NCBI GenBank assembly: GCA_021325365.1
Contig: JAJPHF010000145.1
Coordinates: 1-61,629 of the forward strand
Direction: 5' to 3'
Length of the DNA: 61,629 bases
From: Pseudomonadota bacterium
GTDB taxonomy: Bacteria; Chloroflexota; UBA6077; JAJPHF01
This document shows positions 33,084 through 41,306 of the stretch, piece after piece. Numbering within the stretch: position 1 is the stretch's first letter; each line of letters starts with the position of its first letter. Under the pieces are notes generated by a model. The model did no database searches and was not told the origin of the DNA. It was given only the letters and a program-made list of their open reading frames with translations. The position numbers and the translations under genes are program-made.

Positions 33084-34127
33084 ATTGTCGTCAACCGGCG
33101 TACCGCCCTGGCGGTGCCGCTCGCGCTGGCGGTCCTGTTCGCGGCCTGTGGGCAGGCCGAGCGTGCGCCCACGGCCGCGCCCCCGGCGACCAGCGCGCCC
33201 GGCAGCTCGGCGCCCGCGGCTCCGGTCAAGCTCACCATGTCTTACAGCAACCTAACCCCCGACCAGTGGCCCATCTTCCTGGCCAGCGACCTGGGACTGT
33301 TCGCCAAGCACGGGATCGACATGGACTTGCGCCAGATCGACAGCAGCACCGGCGTCGCCGCGCTGATCGCCGGCGAGACGCAGGCGGCGGCGATTGGCGG
33401 CTCGGAGGTGATGAGCGCGGCGGCAGAGGGCGCCGATCTCGTCATCATCGCCGGCCTCACCAAGACGTTCTCGTTCCGTTTCATGGCGCCCGAGAGCATC
33501 AAGACGGTCGAGGACCTGCGCGGCAAGCGAGTGGGCGTGAGCCGCATCGGCTCCAGCTCCGACATCGCCACCCGCCTGGCGCTCCAGCGCCTGGGCCTGC
33601 AGCCGAACAAGGACGTCGAGGTCATCCAGGTGGGCTCGCTGAGCGCCCGCATCCAGGCGCTGCAAAGCGGCGCTATCCAGGGCGGCGTGGCCCAGCCGCC
33701 CGACACCGCGCGCCTGGCCAAGGTCGGCATGCACGTCCTGTTCGACGTCAGCGACCTCGATCTGCCCAACGCGTCGTCGGTTATCGCCGTGCGCCGCGGG
33801 GACGTGACGGACAAGCACGCGGCCATGCAGGCGCTGGTAGACACCATGGCCGATGCGCTCAACGTGATGCGCGACGATCCGAAGGACGCCAAGCAAGTGT
33901 TGGGCAAGTGGATCCAGCTCGACGACGAGGACGCGTTGCAGGAGGCCTGGGAGTTCTACACCCAGAAGATCATCCCGACCGTGCCGCGGGTCGAGCCGGC
34001 CCAGCTCGATACGGCGAAGCAGGTGCTGGCCGCCGATAGCCCCAGCCTCGCCAACTACGACGTCACCAAGCTGATCGATAACTCGCTGGCCGATGCGGCT
34101 GCGGCCCGCCCGGGCAGCCGCTCGTAA
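33084..34127 (+). CDS. ABC-type substrate-binding lipoprotein (NMT1-like), start uncertain
   Basis: The mature part is unmistakable: lipobox LAVLFAACG, an Ala/Pro/Ser linker, then MSYSNLTPDQWPIFLASDLG, 'LIAGETQAAAIGGSEV', DLRGKRVGVSRIGSSSD and a complete C-terminal domain. The start is the problem. No ATG precedes the signal sequence in frame within a sensible distance. I mark ATT 33084, which gives a basic N-terminus (IVVNRRTALA). GTG 33114 would give a signal without positive charge. Either a rare start codon or a lost base is involved. It is the third substrate-binding lipoprotein of the window without transport partners. Confidence 0.75.
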   Translation: MVVNRRTALAVPLALAVLFAACGQAERAPTAAPPATSAPGSSAPAAPVKLTMSYSNLTPDQWPIFLASDLGLFAKHGIDMDLRQIDSSTGVAALIAGETQAAAIGGSEVMSAAAEGADLVIIAGLTKTFSFRFMAPESIKTVEDLRGKRVGVSRIGSSSDIATRLALQRLGLQPNKDVEVIQVGSLSARIQALQSGAIQGGVAQPPDTARLAKVGMHVLFDVSDLDLPNASSVIAVRRGDVTDKHAAMQALVDTMADALNVMRDDPKDAKQVLGKWIQLDDEDALQEAWEFYTQKIIPTVPRVEPAQLDTAKQVLAADSPSLANYDVTKLIDNSLADAAAARPGSRS

Positions 34128-34385
34128 GTCTGGTGCCGGCTACCGTGCCGCGCACTTGACCAACGGGAAGATCCCGCCCGCGGTCAGGAAGCCGGCGGTG
34201 AACGTGGTGGCGGCGGTCGGCAAGGGGCCGCCGCCGCCGACCGTGGCCAGCGCGCACAGCCAGAGCCCCGCCCCGCCAGGTCCACCGCGGCAAGCGCACC
34301 CTGAACCCACCCTAGACAGCGCACGGCCCCTTCGGGACCCGCGTCGACGGAGACGCGCCCCGCGGGGCGGCCGCAGGAGCGAGTG

Positions 34386-35009
34386 ATGGCAGCGAGCGAC
34401 CGCCCCGCGGGGCGCGTGGTATCGGTCTTTGGCGGCTCGCGGGCGACCGAGGACAGCCCCGAGTACCGCGACGCCTACGAGCTGGGACGTCTCCTCGCCC
34501 AGCGTGGCTACGCCGTCTGCAACGGCGGCTACGATGGTACTATGGCCGCCGTCTCGCGCGGCGCCAAGGACGGCGGCGGCCGCACCATTGGCGTCACCGT
34601 CGAGGCGCTGTCGTGGCGCAGCCCGAACCGCTGGATCGACGAGGAGATCAGCACCGCCACGCTGTTCGCGCGGCTGGAGCAGCTTGCCACTCGCGGCGAC
34701 GCCTACGTCGCCCTGCGCGGCGGCGTCGGCACCCTGCTGGAGATCGTGCTTATCTGGAACCTGCTGGAGCTGCAAACCTTTCCCTACAAGCCGATCATCC
34801 TACTTGGCCCCGGCTGGCGCGCCGCCTTGCGGGCGCTGCCCCGCTACTCCGCCGTGCGCGCCTCCGACCTGGCGCTGCTCACCTTCGCGGCCACCCCCGC
34901 GGACGCTGTGGCCCACCTGGAGCGGTACTTCGCGGGCGAAACCGAGCCGCCCGCGGCGCGGCAGGCGCGCGCCAAGGGCAAGACCGCCAGCGGGGCGCCG
35001 CGCGGCTGA
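34386..35009 (+). CDS. LOG-family protein (putative nucleoside-monophosphate phosphoribohydrolase)
   Basis: 207 residues from ATG 34386, with AGGAG upstream. A Rossmann-like fold begins VVSVFGGSRATEDSPEYRDA and has YAVCNGGYDGTMAAVSRGA and ALRGGVGTLLEIVLIWNLLE, the GGxGTxxE motif of LOG/'lysine decarboxylase-like' proteins. Family members split AMP-type nucleotides (including cytokinin riboside phosphates) into base and ribose phosphate. The first residue of the PGGxGT motif is Arg here. The Lys/Ala-rich C-terminal 25 residues are probably disordered. No neighbour narrows the substrate. Confidence 0.83.
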   Translation: MAASDRPAGRVVSVFGGSRATEDSPEYRDAYELGRLLAQRGYAVCNGGYDGTMAAVSRGAKDGGGRTIGVTVEALSWRSPNRWIDEEISTATLFARLEQLATRGDAYVALRGGVGTLLEIVLIWNLLELQTFPYKPIILLGPGWRAALRALPRYSAVRASDLALLTFAATPADAVAHLERYFAGETEPPAARQARAKGKTASGAPRG

Positions 35010-35013
35010 GCGT

Positions 35014-35649
35014 TCAGCTCGTGCTCCCGCCCCGGCCGAAGGTGGGCAGCGGCGCGGCCGGGGCCGCCGGGCGGGCCGCCGTCGGCGCGGGCCGTACGGC
35101 CGTGGGCGCTGGGCGCGGCGCCGTGGGCGCGGGAGCGGGCGCCACAGCCCGCGTCGGCGCTGGTGCCGTCGGCTGTACCACGGCGCGCGTCGGCACAAGC
35201 GTGGGCGCGGGAGCGGGCGCCGCGGCCGTGGGGGCCGGCAGCGCGGGGGCGCGCGTCGGCGCCGGTGTCGCGGTGGCCAACCGCGGTACGGCCGCTGGTA
35301 TGGTGGCCCGCGGGGGCGGCGTGGCCGTGGCGAGGACGGCGGGCGCCACGAACGGCGCGGCGCCCGGCGCAACGCCCGGCGGCGCCGTGCGGCTCGGACT
35401 CGTGCTCAGCGCCGGCGTGGCGGCGGCCGTACCCGGCGTCCCCGGGAGCAGCGTCCCCAGCGGCGGTACCGTCACTAGGCCGCGCACGACGGCGTCGACC
35501 GTGCGGTCAGGCGTGGGCTGTGAGATCAGGGTCGGCGTGGCGTTGCTGCCCCCGCGCGCCGTGCCGCAGGCGGCGGCGAGCACGCCGAGCAGCGCGTAGG
35601 CGACCAGCCAGAGCGGGTCCCGCCGTGACGGGCTGGTGATGGTCTCCAT
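35014..35649 (-). CDS. Pro/Ala/Thr-rich lipoprotein
   Basis: 211 residues from ATG 35647-35649. The first 29 residues are a lipoprotein signal ending LGVLAAACG. The rest has no fold: it is low-complexity, with repeats of the TAPAPTRAV and APTAVRPAPTAARPA kind, ending in a short Gly/Ser tail. It is probably an extended surface stalk or spacer. A TATAAT box on the minus strand at 35762-35767 gives a leader of about 105 bases. The repeated codons make the length likely to vary between strains. It converges with the LOG-family gene, their stop codons lying four bases apart. Confidence 0.7.
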   Translation of the reverse strand: METITSPSRRDPLWLVAYALLGVLAAACGTARGGSNATPTLISQPTPDRTVDAVVRGLVTVPPLGTLLPGTPGTAAATPALSTSPSRTAPPGVAPGAAPFVAPAVLATATPPPRATIPAAVPRLATATPAPTRAPALPAPTAAAPAPAPTLVPTRAVVQPTAPAPTRAVAPAPAPTAPRPAPTAVRPAPTAARPAAPAAPLPTFGRGGSTS

Positions 35650-35761
35650 GAGGTGTTGTGAGCGACTCCTGTCCCAGCGTCCCTGTCGCCTTTCGGCGGG
35701 GCCGGCGCTACCCTTGGCGCGACGATGGGCCAGTGGGGCAGACGCAACGAGGTGCGGACGC

Positions 35762-35767
35762 ATTATA
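35762..35767 (-). promoter_or_regulatory. -10 box of the Pro/Ala/Thr-rich lipoprotein gene
   Basis: TATAAT on the minus strand (plus ATTATA). No matching -35 is seen. Confidence 0.45.
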
Positions 35768-35845
35768 GAGGCGGCCGGGCGCGGGGGGCTACCGAGCGGC
35801 CGACGCCACGCGCCCGTCGCGTGTCAGCTCGGTCGCGGGGCGCGG

Positions 35846-36247
35846 CTACCGCGGAGCGGACGTCGGGGTGGCTGGGGTGGTGGTGGCGGCGCTGAGCGGC
35901 GGGATAGTGAGACGCATGTTCACCGCTAGCGCGCTCGGGCTAGAGAGCTGGCCGCGGTTCGCATCGTAGATCACCTGCCAGCGGTTCGCGTCGCCGTAGT
36001 ACCGCAGCGCGATCTGGCCGAGCGTTTCCCCGGCCTGCACGACGTGAACGGCCGAGTTGCTGGGTGCCGCGCTGGCCTGGGCCGCCACCGGCGTGTCGAG
36101 CGCCGGCCGCGGCACCGTCGGGAGCGGGGCAGTCGTGGGCGGGGGCGTTGGCGTCGGCGGGGCGCCCGCGCCGCCGAAACAGCCCGATAGGGCGAGCACC
36201 AGCCCTAGGATCGCCACCGCCAGCGCGCCACGCGCCCCTCGCGCCAT
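35846..36247 (-). CDS. LysM-domain lipoprotein
   Basis: 133 residues from ATG 36245-36247, preceded by AAGGGGAG. A lipoprotein signal ending LALSGCFGG is followed by a Pro/Thr spacer and one LysM domain: HVVQAGETLGQIALRYYGDA, then NRWQVIYDANRGQL and LAVNMRLTIPP. LysM binds peptidoglycan or other N-acetylglucosamine polymers, so the protein is anchored in the membrane and contacts the wall. No catalytic domain is attached. A good promoter lies 180 bases upstream. Confidence 0.88.
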   Translation of the reverse strand: MARGARGALAVAILGLVLALSGCFGGAGAPPTPTPPPTTAPLPTVPRPALDTPVAAQASAAPSNSAVHVVQAGETLGQIALRYYGDANRWQVIYDANRGQLSSPSALAVNMRLTIPPLSAATTTPATPTSAPR

Positions 36248-36427
36248 CGTTTCTCCCCTTGTGCCTAGCTCGAGCCACGGCTCGGCCGCGGTCGGCTCGT
36301 CCGAAAACGCCTCCCGCGCGCCCTAGCCGCCTGATTTGCTTCTCTGCCACTGCAGCCGGCCGCGCCCGTCGGCCGGCCCGCGCTAACGCCACGCTCGGAC
36401 CGCCCGCCAGCGGCCGCGCGTCCCGCC

Positions 36428-36456
36428 ATTATAGCGACCACGCCAAGCCCGGTGAA
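36428..36456 (-). promoter_or_regulatory. Promoter of the LysM lipoprotein gene
   Basis: On the minus strand TTCACC (36451-36456), 17 bases, perfect TATAAT (36428-36433). The leader of about 175 bases is long for this genome. Confidence 0.6.
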
Positions 36457-36615
36457 TTTTTGGCGCGGTGGAGCGGCCGCGCGGCCTGGTGCCTGTCCCG
36501 ACGATCCGGGCGCCGCCGCCAACTATCTCAGGCGCATGCGCCGGGTCGGAGTATCTGTCTGCACACGCCCAACCGACCCTCCGACCCGGGCCATGCGCCT
36601 AAGCGCTCGGCCAGA

Positions 36616-36656
36616 GTTGGGGTGTAGGTTTGGCGTAGCCAAACCTACACCCCAAC
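36616..36656. terminator. Long perfect hairpin after the RidA gene
   Basis: 19-base perfect arms (36616-36634 and 36638-36656) around GTA, starting 13 bases after the RidA stop on the minus strand. No U-tract follows. Its core TTGGC-TAGCCAA resembles the hairpin at 31270-31324. Confidence 0.65.
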
Positions 36657-36669
36657 CTGGGCCGGCAGC

Positions 36670-37056
36670 TTAGTCGACGACCGCGACAGCCTCGATCTCG
36701 ATGAGCGCGCCGGGCTCGGCCAGGGCGACCACCTGCACCAGCGTGCTGGCCGGCGGGTCGGACGTGTAGAACTGCTGGCGTACCTCGCTGTACGCGTCAC
36801 GGTGGCGCATGTCGGTGATGAACACGGTCGTCTTGACCACGTCCCGCATGCTGGCGCCCGCGGCTTCCAGGACCGCGGCCAGGTTCTCGAACGCCTGGCG
36901 GGTTTGCGCCCGCATGTCGTTGGCCCCGACGAGCTTGCCGCTCGCGTCAGTAGCGAGCTGGCCCGCGACGTAGATCGTGTTGCCGACCTTCCAAGCGTGC
37001 GAATAGCGCGGCCGCGGATCGGGCCGGCCCGGCGGTTGGATGACGCTACGTGCCAT
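36670..37056 (-). CDS. RidA/YjgF/UK114-family protein
   Basis: 128 residues from ATG 37054-37056, with GGAGG six bases upstream. The fold is that of a chorismate-mutase-like trimer: YSHAWKVGNTIYVAGQLATD, 'QAFENLAAVLEAAGASMRDV', VKTTVFITDMR and the final LIEIEAVAVVD. RidA proteins hydrolyse reactive enamine/imine intermediates. Related members act as hydrolases in catabolic pathways for nitrogen-containing aromatics. It appears monocistronic and ends in a long hairpin. Confidence 0.88.
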   Translation of the reverse strand: MARSVIQPPGRPDPRPRYSHAWKVGNTIYVAGQLATDASGKLVGANDMRAQTRQAFENLAAVLEAAGASMRDVVKTTVFITDMRHRDAYSEVRQQFYTSDPPASTLVQVVALAEPGALIEIEAVAVVD

Positions 37057-37300
37057 GGCGCACCTCCTCGAGCGCGGGTGATGGCGCAGTGTACCACGGT
37101 GTCGAGCAGCCGCCCACCCATTCCCGCTGCCGGAACACGATGATGGCGTACGCGGCTGCTCCCGCGGAGCGTTGGCGTCTGACCTGCCGCGCGGCGGCGC
37201 CAAAGGTGCGCTCGGTCGTGCTATCGTCTTGGTCAAGAGCGATAGCGGCCCGCGCGACCTGGCATGGGCCGTGCGGCAGGGCCACCCAGCGGGAGGCAAC

Positions 37301-38194
37301 ATGCGGGGCCAAGTCTGCATAACGCGACGAATGGCGGGGCGAGAGCGGGCACTAGGCGCGCGCGGGGTGTGGCGCCTCCTGCTCGTGCTCATGGTACTCA
37401 GCGGCGTGGCCCTGGCAAGGCCCGCGCAGACCGCGGCGCAGCGACCCGACCAGCCCGGCGACGAGCGGGGCCCCGCCTGGGCGCGGTTGCGCGACGACGT
37501 GCAGGTCGCGACCACCGCCCACTTCGATGTCTGGATCCCCCGCGATCAGACGCTGGCCGCCGCCGCAGGCCAGGTGGCCGACACGGCGGAGACAGTGCTG
37601 CCCACGGTGGAGGAGCGCATGGCAACGCCGCTTGCCGACCGCGTGCGCTTCATCCTCGTGCCCGCCGATCAGGCGCCGGGCCCGTGCGACCCGCGGGCCG
37701 CCGCGCTTCCCACACGGCGCCGCATCGTCGTCTTCGCCGGTCCCGCGACGCTCGACCCGCAGGCCCTGCCCGCGTTCCTCGCCCACGAGCTCGGCCACCA
37801 GCTGACGCTCGACCGCTGGGGCGCGCTGGGCGACGACCGCCGCCTGAGCGAGGGCGTCGCCACCTGGGCCGCCGAGCCCTACTGGCTTGCCTGGCGCGGG
37901 TGGCGCTCGATGGACCAGGCCGCGGCCGACCTCCTCGCATCGAACGCCGTCGCGCCGCTAGCAGAGCCTCACGAGGGCTGCCTCGTTGCCGCCGAGCGCG
38001 ACGTGTACTACTCGGCATGGTCCTCGTTCGTCGACTTCCTCGCGCGTCACTACGGCTGGGACCGCTTCGGCGAGGCCCTCAAGCTGCCGCCCGCCGCCGA
38101 GGACCACGCCGACTACGTTGCGGCCTTCGGGCACTCCCTCGAAGACCTCGCTGCCGCCTGGGAGCAGGAGCTACCCCGCCCGTCGCCCGAGTGA
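37301..38194 (+). CDS. Secreted HExxH zinc metallopeptidase-like protein
   Basis: 297 residues from ATG 37301 (GGGAGG four bases upstream; ATG 37331 is an alternative). A signal segment, WRLLLVLMVLSGVALA, is followed by a mature domain that begins with the 'TTAHFDVWIPRDQ' strand typical of peptidase_MA-like proteins. HELGH at about 162-166 gives two zinc ligands and the catalytic glutamate. LSEGVATWAAEP about 20 residues later supplies the third ligand, as in gluzincins. It should act outside the membrane. The substrate is unknown. It faces a secreted glycosidase gene, both ending near 38200-38290. Confidence 0.8.
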   Translation: MRGQVCITRRMAGRERALGARGVWRLLLVLMVLSGVALARPAQTAAQRPDQPGDERGPAWARLRDDVQVATTAHFDVWIPRDQTLAAAAGQVADTAETVLPTVEERMATPLADRVRFILVPADQAPGPCDPRAAALPTRRRIVVFAGPATLDPQALPAFLAHELGHQLTLDRWGALGDDRRLSEGVATWAAEPYWLAWRGWRSMDQAAADLLASNAVAPLAEPHEGCLVAAERDVYYSAWSSFVDFLARHYGWDRFGEALKLPPAAEDHADYVAAFGHSLEDLAAAWEQELPRPSPE

Positions 38195-38292
38195 CGGACC
38201 GGGCACCCGCTTCCGTGGCGAGCGAACCGACGGGGTGCGTCCGTCCCGGCCGCCTGGTCGTCTCGACCGACCCCGCCGAGACGGCGCGGGGT

Positions 38293-39861
38293 CTAATCCT
38301 CGGGCATGGCCTCGGCAGTGGGCGCCTGAGGTGCGCGGTCTGCCGGCACGTCGTACTCGACGACGAGGTAGGTCTCGCCGCCCATGAGGTAGCGGGCGGG
38401 GTCGGCCAGGTCGGTGTTGCACGTGGCGGGCGGAAGCGCGATGGCGTAGGCGCCGTCCGGAGCGGCCTCTAACGGCCGCACTTGCCCTGCCGCGTCGACT
38501 AGCTCCGCCCGCGTGCCGCTCGCCGCGAGCCGCGCCGCCACGGGCCGTGGTGCCGCGTCCCACAGCGCCGTCACGCGCTGCCCCTCTGGCCGGTCCACGA
38601 CTACCGCCTCGGCCGTCGGGCCACGGAAGTACTGCGCCGCCTGGGCGTCGTGGAGGTAGCGGACCGCCGTCTGGTACGCCAGGTAGGCGGGCCGCAGCGA
38701 GCCGTCCTCGCGCACCAGCGCCGCACGCTCCACGGCGTCCACGTCGCCGTTGAACGCTGCGCCCTTGCCGTCCTCCGCCTTGTACACGCTGATCCGCTTG
38801 GCATCGCCCGCCACGCCCAGGCTGAACGCTTGCAGCAGGTACGATGCCTGGTCGGCCAGCGTGCAGCGCTTGCCTGCGGGGACGTCGTAGCCGGTGCCGC
38901 GGTTCGTCGGATCGTCCCAGGGGATGACGTTCGTCTCGTTGACCCAGACTGGCTTGTCGATGCCGCGGGCTCGCATCAGGTCGCGGTAGAGCCGCGGCAC
39001 GTCATACAGCCCGCGTGGGTCGGTGTACAGGTGCAGGGTGGCCACGTCGAAGTAGTAGTCGTTCTCGGGCGCCGACGGGTCGGCGGCTATCAGGTCCAGC
39101 AGGCGCTCGAAGAACTGCGGGCGGTTGGCCTCACGGTCAGCCCAGTAGGTGAGCCCCGCGAGATGCACGGTCGCCTGCGGATTGCCGGCCTTGATCGCCC
39201 GGTAGGCGACGCGCAGCAGTTGGTAGTAGTCCTCGACGCTGCCGGCCCAGGCGTAGTACGCGGCGCTCGGGTCGTCGGGCTGGATGTCGGGCTCGTTCCA
39301 GACGATCCAGTCGTCGATCTGGCCCGCGTAGTCGCGCGCCATCTGCTCGGCGAAGCGCCCCCAGTAGTTCTGCGGGTCGTCCCAGGGCAGTTCGAGGTTG
39401 CGCGGCACCGCCCGCTCGGCATCGGCCGAGTTCGCCGCGGCCCAGGCCGGCGTGCTCATCAGCAGGCCAAGGATCGTGAAGCCCTGCTCGCGCTCCCGGT
39501 TCAGCAGCGCGGGCGCGAAGTAGTAGGGGTTGAACGGCCCATCGGGTTCGGCCTGCAGCCCGCTCCACCAGAAGGCGATGCGCTCGTGCCGCGCGCCCAG
39601 CGCCCACCCCTGCCCACCCTCGGCGATGCGGTACGCCTCCACTAGCCCGAAGCGGGGGTCGGTCGTCTCGACGGGCGGTAGCGGCTCCAGCGGCTCGAAG
39701 CGCGTCGGCCCCGGCGTCACGAGGTACGCCCGCCAGTCGTCGGCCGCGTCGGCCGGCGCGTCTTGCGCGCCGGCGGGCGCCGCGCTGTGGCTGAGCGCGG
39801 GCAGCACGCACAGTAACGCTAGCAGGGCCAGGAACGGGCGAGTCGGTCGATGCGGGGGCAA
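38293..39861 (-). CDS. Secreted glycoside hydrolase-like protein (clan GH-A)
   Basis: 522 residues from TTG 39859-39861, a start supported by GAAGGAGG four bases upstream and by the signal PPHRPTRPFLALLALLCVLP that follows. The TIM barrel has IVWNEPDIQ with acid/base Glu190 and KPVWVNETN with nucleophile Glu309, the pattern of GH39/GH5-like retaining glycosidases. A C-terminal beta-rich domain ends with a short Pro/Ala tail. Secretion suggests polysaccharide or glycan trimming at the cell surface. The exact family and sugar are not clear. Confidence 0.8.
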   Translation of the reverse strand: MPPHRPTRPFLALLALLCVLPALSHSAAPAGAQDAPADAADDWRAYLVTPGPTRFEPLEPLPPVETTDPRFGLVEAYRIAEGGQGWALGARHERIAFWWSGLQAEPDGPFNPYYFAPALLNREREQGFTILGLLMSTPAWAAANSADAERAVPRNLELPWDDPQNYWGRFAEQMARDYAGQIDDWIVWNEPDIQPDDPSAAYYAWAGSVEDYYQLLRVAYRAIKAGNPQATVHLAGLTYWADREANRPQFFERLLDLIAADPSAPENDYYFDVATLHLYTDPRGLYDVPRLYRDLMRARGIDKPVWVNETNVIPWDDPTNRGTGYDVPAGKRCTLADQASYLLQAFSLGVAGDAKRISVYKAEDGKGAAFNGDVDAVERAALVREDGSLRPAYLAYQTAVRYLHDAQAAQYFRGPTAEAVVVDRPEGQRVTALWDAAPRPVAARLAASGTRAELVDAAGQVRPLEAAPDGAYAIALPPATCNTDLADPARYLMGGETYLVVEYDVPADRAPQAPTAEAMPED

Positions 39862-39962
39862 CTAGCCTCCTTCGTGCGATCCGTCCGCGGCGCGCGCCAC
39901 CGCACGGCAAACGACAGCGGTAGGCGTGACTGGTGCCGGGTCGGGGCCGTGGTTCGGGCGCA

Positions 39963-39971
39963 AGTATAACA
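39963..39971 (-). promoter_or_regulatory. Extended -10 promoter of the glycosidase gene
   Basis: TGTTATACT on the minus strand, an extended -10 element about 100 bases upstream of the TTG start. A TATCAT box at 40025-40030 on the plus strand could serve the divergent protease gene. Confidence 0.5.
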
Positions 39972-40077
39972 GGGTCGCTTGCGCCGAGCGACGCACGAAC
40001 CACGCGAATGGCGATGCGGCCCGCTATCATATGGGCGAGCGCTGCTCACCCAGACGGAGCGCGCCAGGAGGCCAGGC

Positions 40078-41232
40078 ATGGAAGGCGCGCTCCGTCTGGG
40101 GCGGATCGCCGGCATCGAGATCAGCATCCACGCGACCTGGCTGCTCGCCTTTGCCCTGGTCACCTGGTCGCTCGCGGGCAACGTGTTCCCGTCGACCTAT
40201 CCGCGCTGGGGCCAGGGCACCTACTGGGTGGTCGGCACTATCGCCGCGCTGCTGCTCTTCGTGTGCGTGCTCCTCCACGAGCTGAGCCACTCCGTGGTGG
40301 CCCGCGCGCGCGGCATGCCTGTGTCGGGCATCACCCTGTTCATCTTCGGCGGCGTCACCAACCTGCACGGCGAGGCGAAGCGGCCCGCCGACGAGTTCTG
40401 GATGGCGATCGTCGGCCCCCTGACCAGCTTCGTGATCGGCGCCACCGCCTGGCTCGTGCTGCACCTGCTCCCCAGCGGCCGCACGCCGGTGGCAGGTGTG
40501 CTCTCGTACCTGGCCTACGTGAACCTGCTGCTCGCCATCTTCAACCTCGTGCCGGGCTTCCCACTCGACGGCGGTCGCGTCCTACGCTCGCTCGTCTGGG
40601 CCATCACCCACGATATGCGGCGTGCCACCTGGATCGCCGCCCGCATCGGGCAGGCCATCGCCTGCCTGTTCATCGTCGTCGGCGGGATCCTGGCCTGGCA
40701 GGGCGAGTGGCTAAACGGCGTTTGGCTGGCGTTCATCGGCTGGTTCCTGTTGAACGCCGCCCGGGCGAGCTACCGCCAGGTCCTCTTCCCGCCGCTGCCT
40801 CAGCAGGTTGCCGTGGCGATGCGCACGCCGGCCCTGACGGTGCCGGCCGATCTCTCCATTGCCGACCTCGTCTCCCGCCATCTCCTTGGCCGTGAGGTGC
40901 GCGCCGTCGTCGTGACCGAGGGCGGGCAGATCGTCGGGTTGGTGAGCGTGTCGGACGTGCAGCGGGTGCCGCCGGACCGCTGGCTCGGCACGCCGCTGCG
41001 AGCGATCATGACGCCAGCGGCAAGCCTTGCCGTCGTTGGACCAGAGAACAGCTTGCAGGAGGCGGCAGCGCGCTTGGAGGAGCGGGGCGTGAACCAGTTG
41101 CCCGTCGTTCGCAACGGCGCGCTGGTCGGTATGCTCAGCCGCGCGGACGTGCGGCGCTTCCTGCGGCTCGATCCCGACCCCACTCGGCCCCCCGACCGCC
41201 CGCGCAACACCCCGCCGGCCTGGCCGGCCTAG
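40078..41232 (+). CDS. Site-2 protease (M50) with C-terminal CBS pair
   Basis: 384 residues from ATG 40078, with CAGGAGG upstream. About six membrane helices carry the metalloprotease motifs HELSH (67-71) and NLVPGFPLDGGR (third zinc ligand Asp) expected of S2P-type intramembrane proteases. Residues from about 240 onward form two CBS motifs, 'MRTPALTVPADLSIADLVSR' and 'LQEAAARLEERGVNQLPVV', which usually sense adenine nucleotides. It would cut membrane-bound regulators inside the lipid bilayer. No sigma/anti-sigma partner is adjacent. Confidence 0.9.
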   Translation: MEGALRLGRIAGIEISIHATWLLAFALVTWSLAGNVFPSTYPRWGQGTYWVVGTIAALLLFVCVLLHELSHSVVARARGMPVSGITLFIFGGVTNLHGEAKRPADEFWMAIVGPLTSFVIGATAWLVLHLLPSGRTPVAGVLSYLAYVNLLLAIFNLVPGFPLDGGRVLRSLVWAITHDMRRATWIAARIGQAIACLFIVVGGILAWQGEWLNGVWLAFIGWFLLNAARASYRQVLFPPLPQQVAVAMRTPALTVPADLSIADLVSRHLLGREVRAVVVTEGGQIVGLVSVSDVQRVPPDRWLGTPLRAIMTPAASLAVVGPENSLQEAAARLEERGVNQLPVVRNGALVGMLSRADVRRFLRLDPDPTRPPDRPRNTPPAWPA

Positions 41233-41306
41233 CCCGGCCGCGCTGGCAGGCCGGCGGGAGCGACGGGGCGGCGCTCGTCGTCCCAGCGCCGCGTCGGCAC
41301 CAGATA

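Noticed and set aside
34140..34313. A possible 57-residue minus-strand membrane peptide (ALATVGGG...FLTAGGIFPLVKCAAR)
   Set aside because: It has a hydrophobic stretch but no ribosome site, and could be a decayed C-terminus. Too little support for a call.
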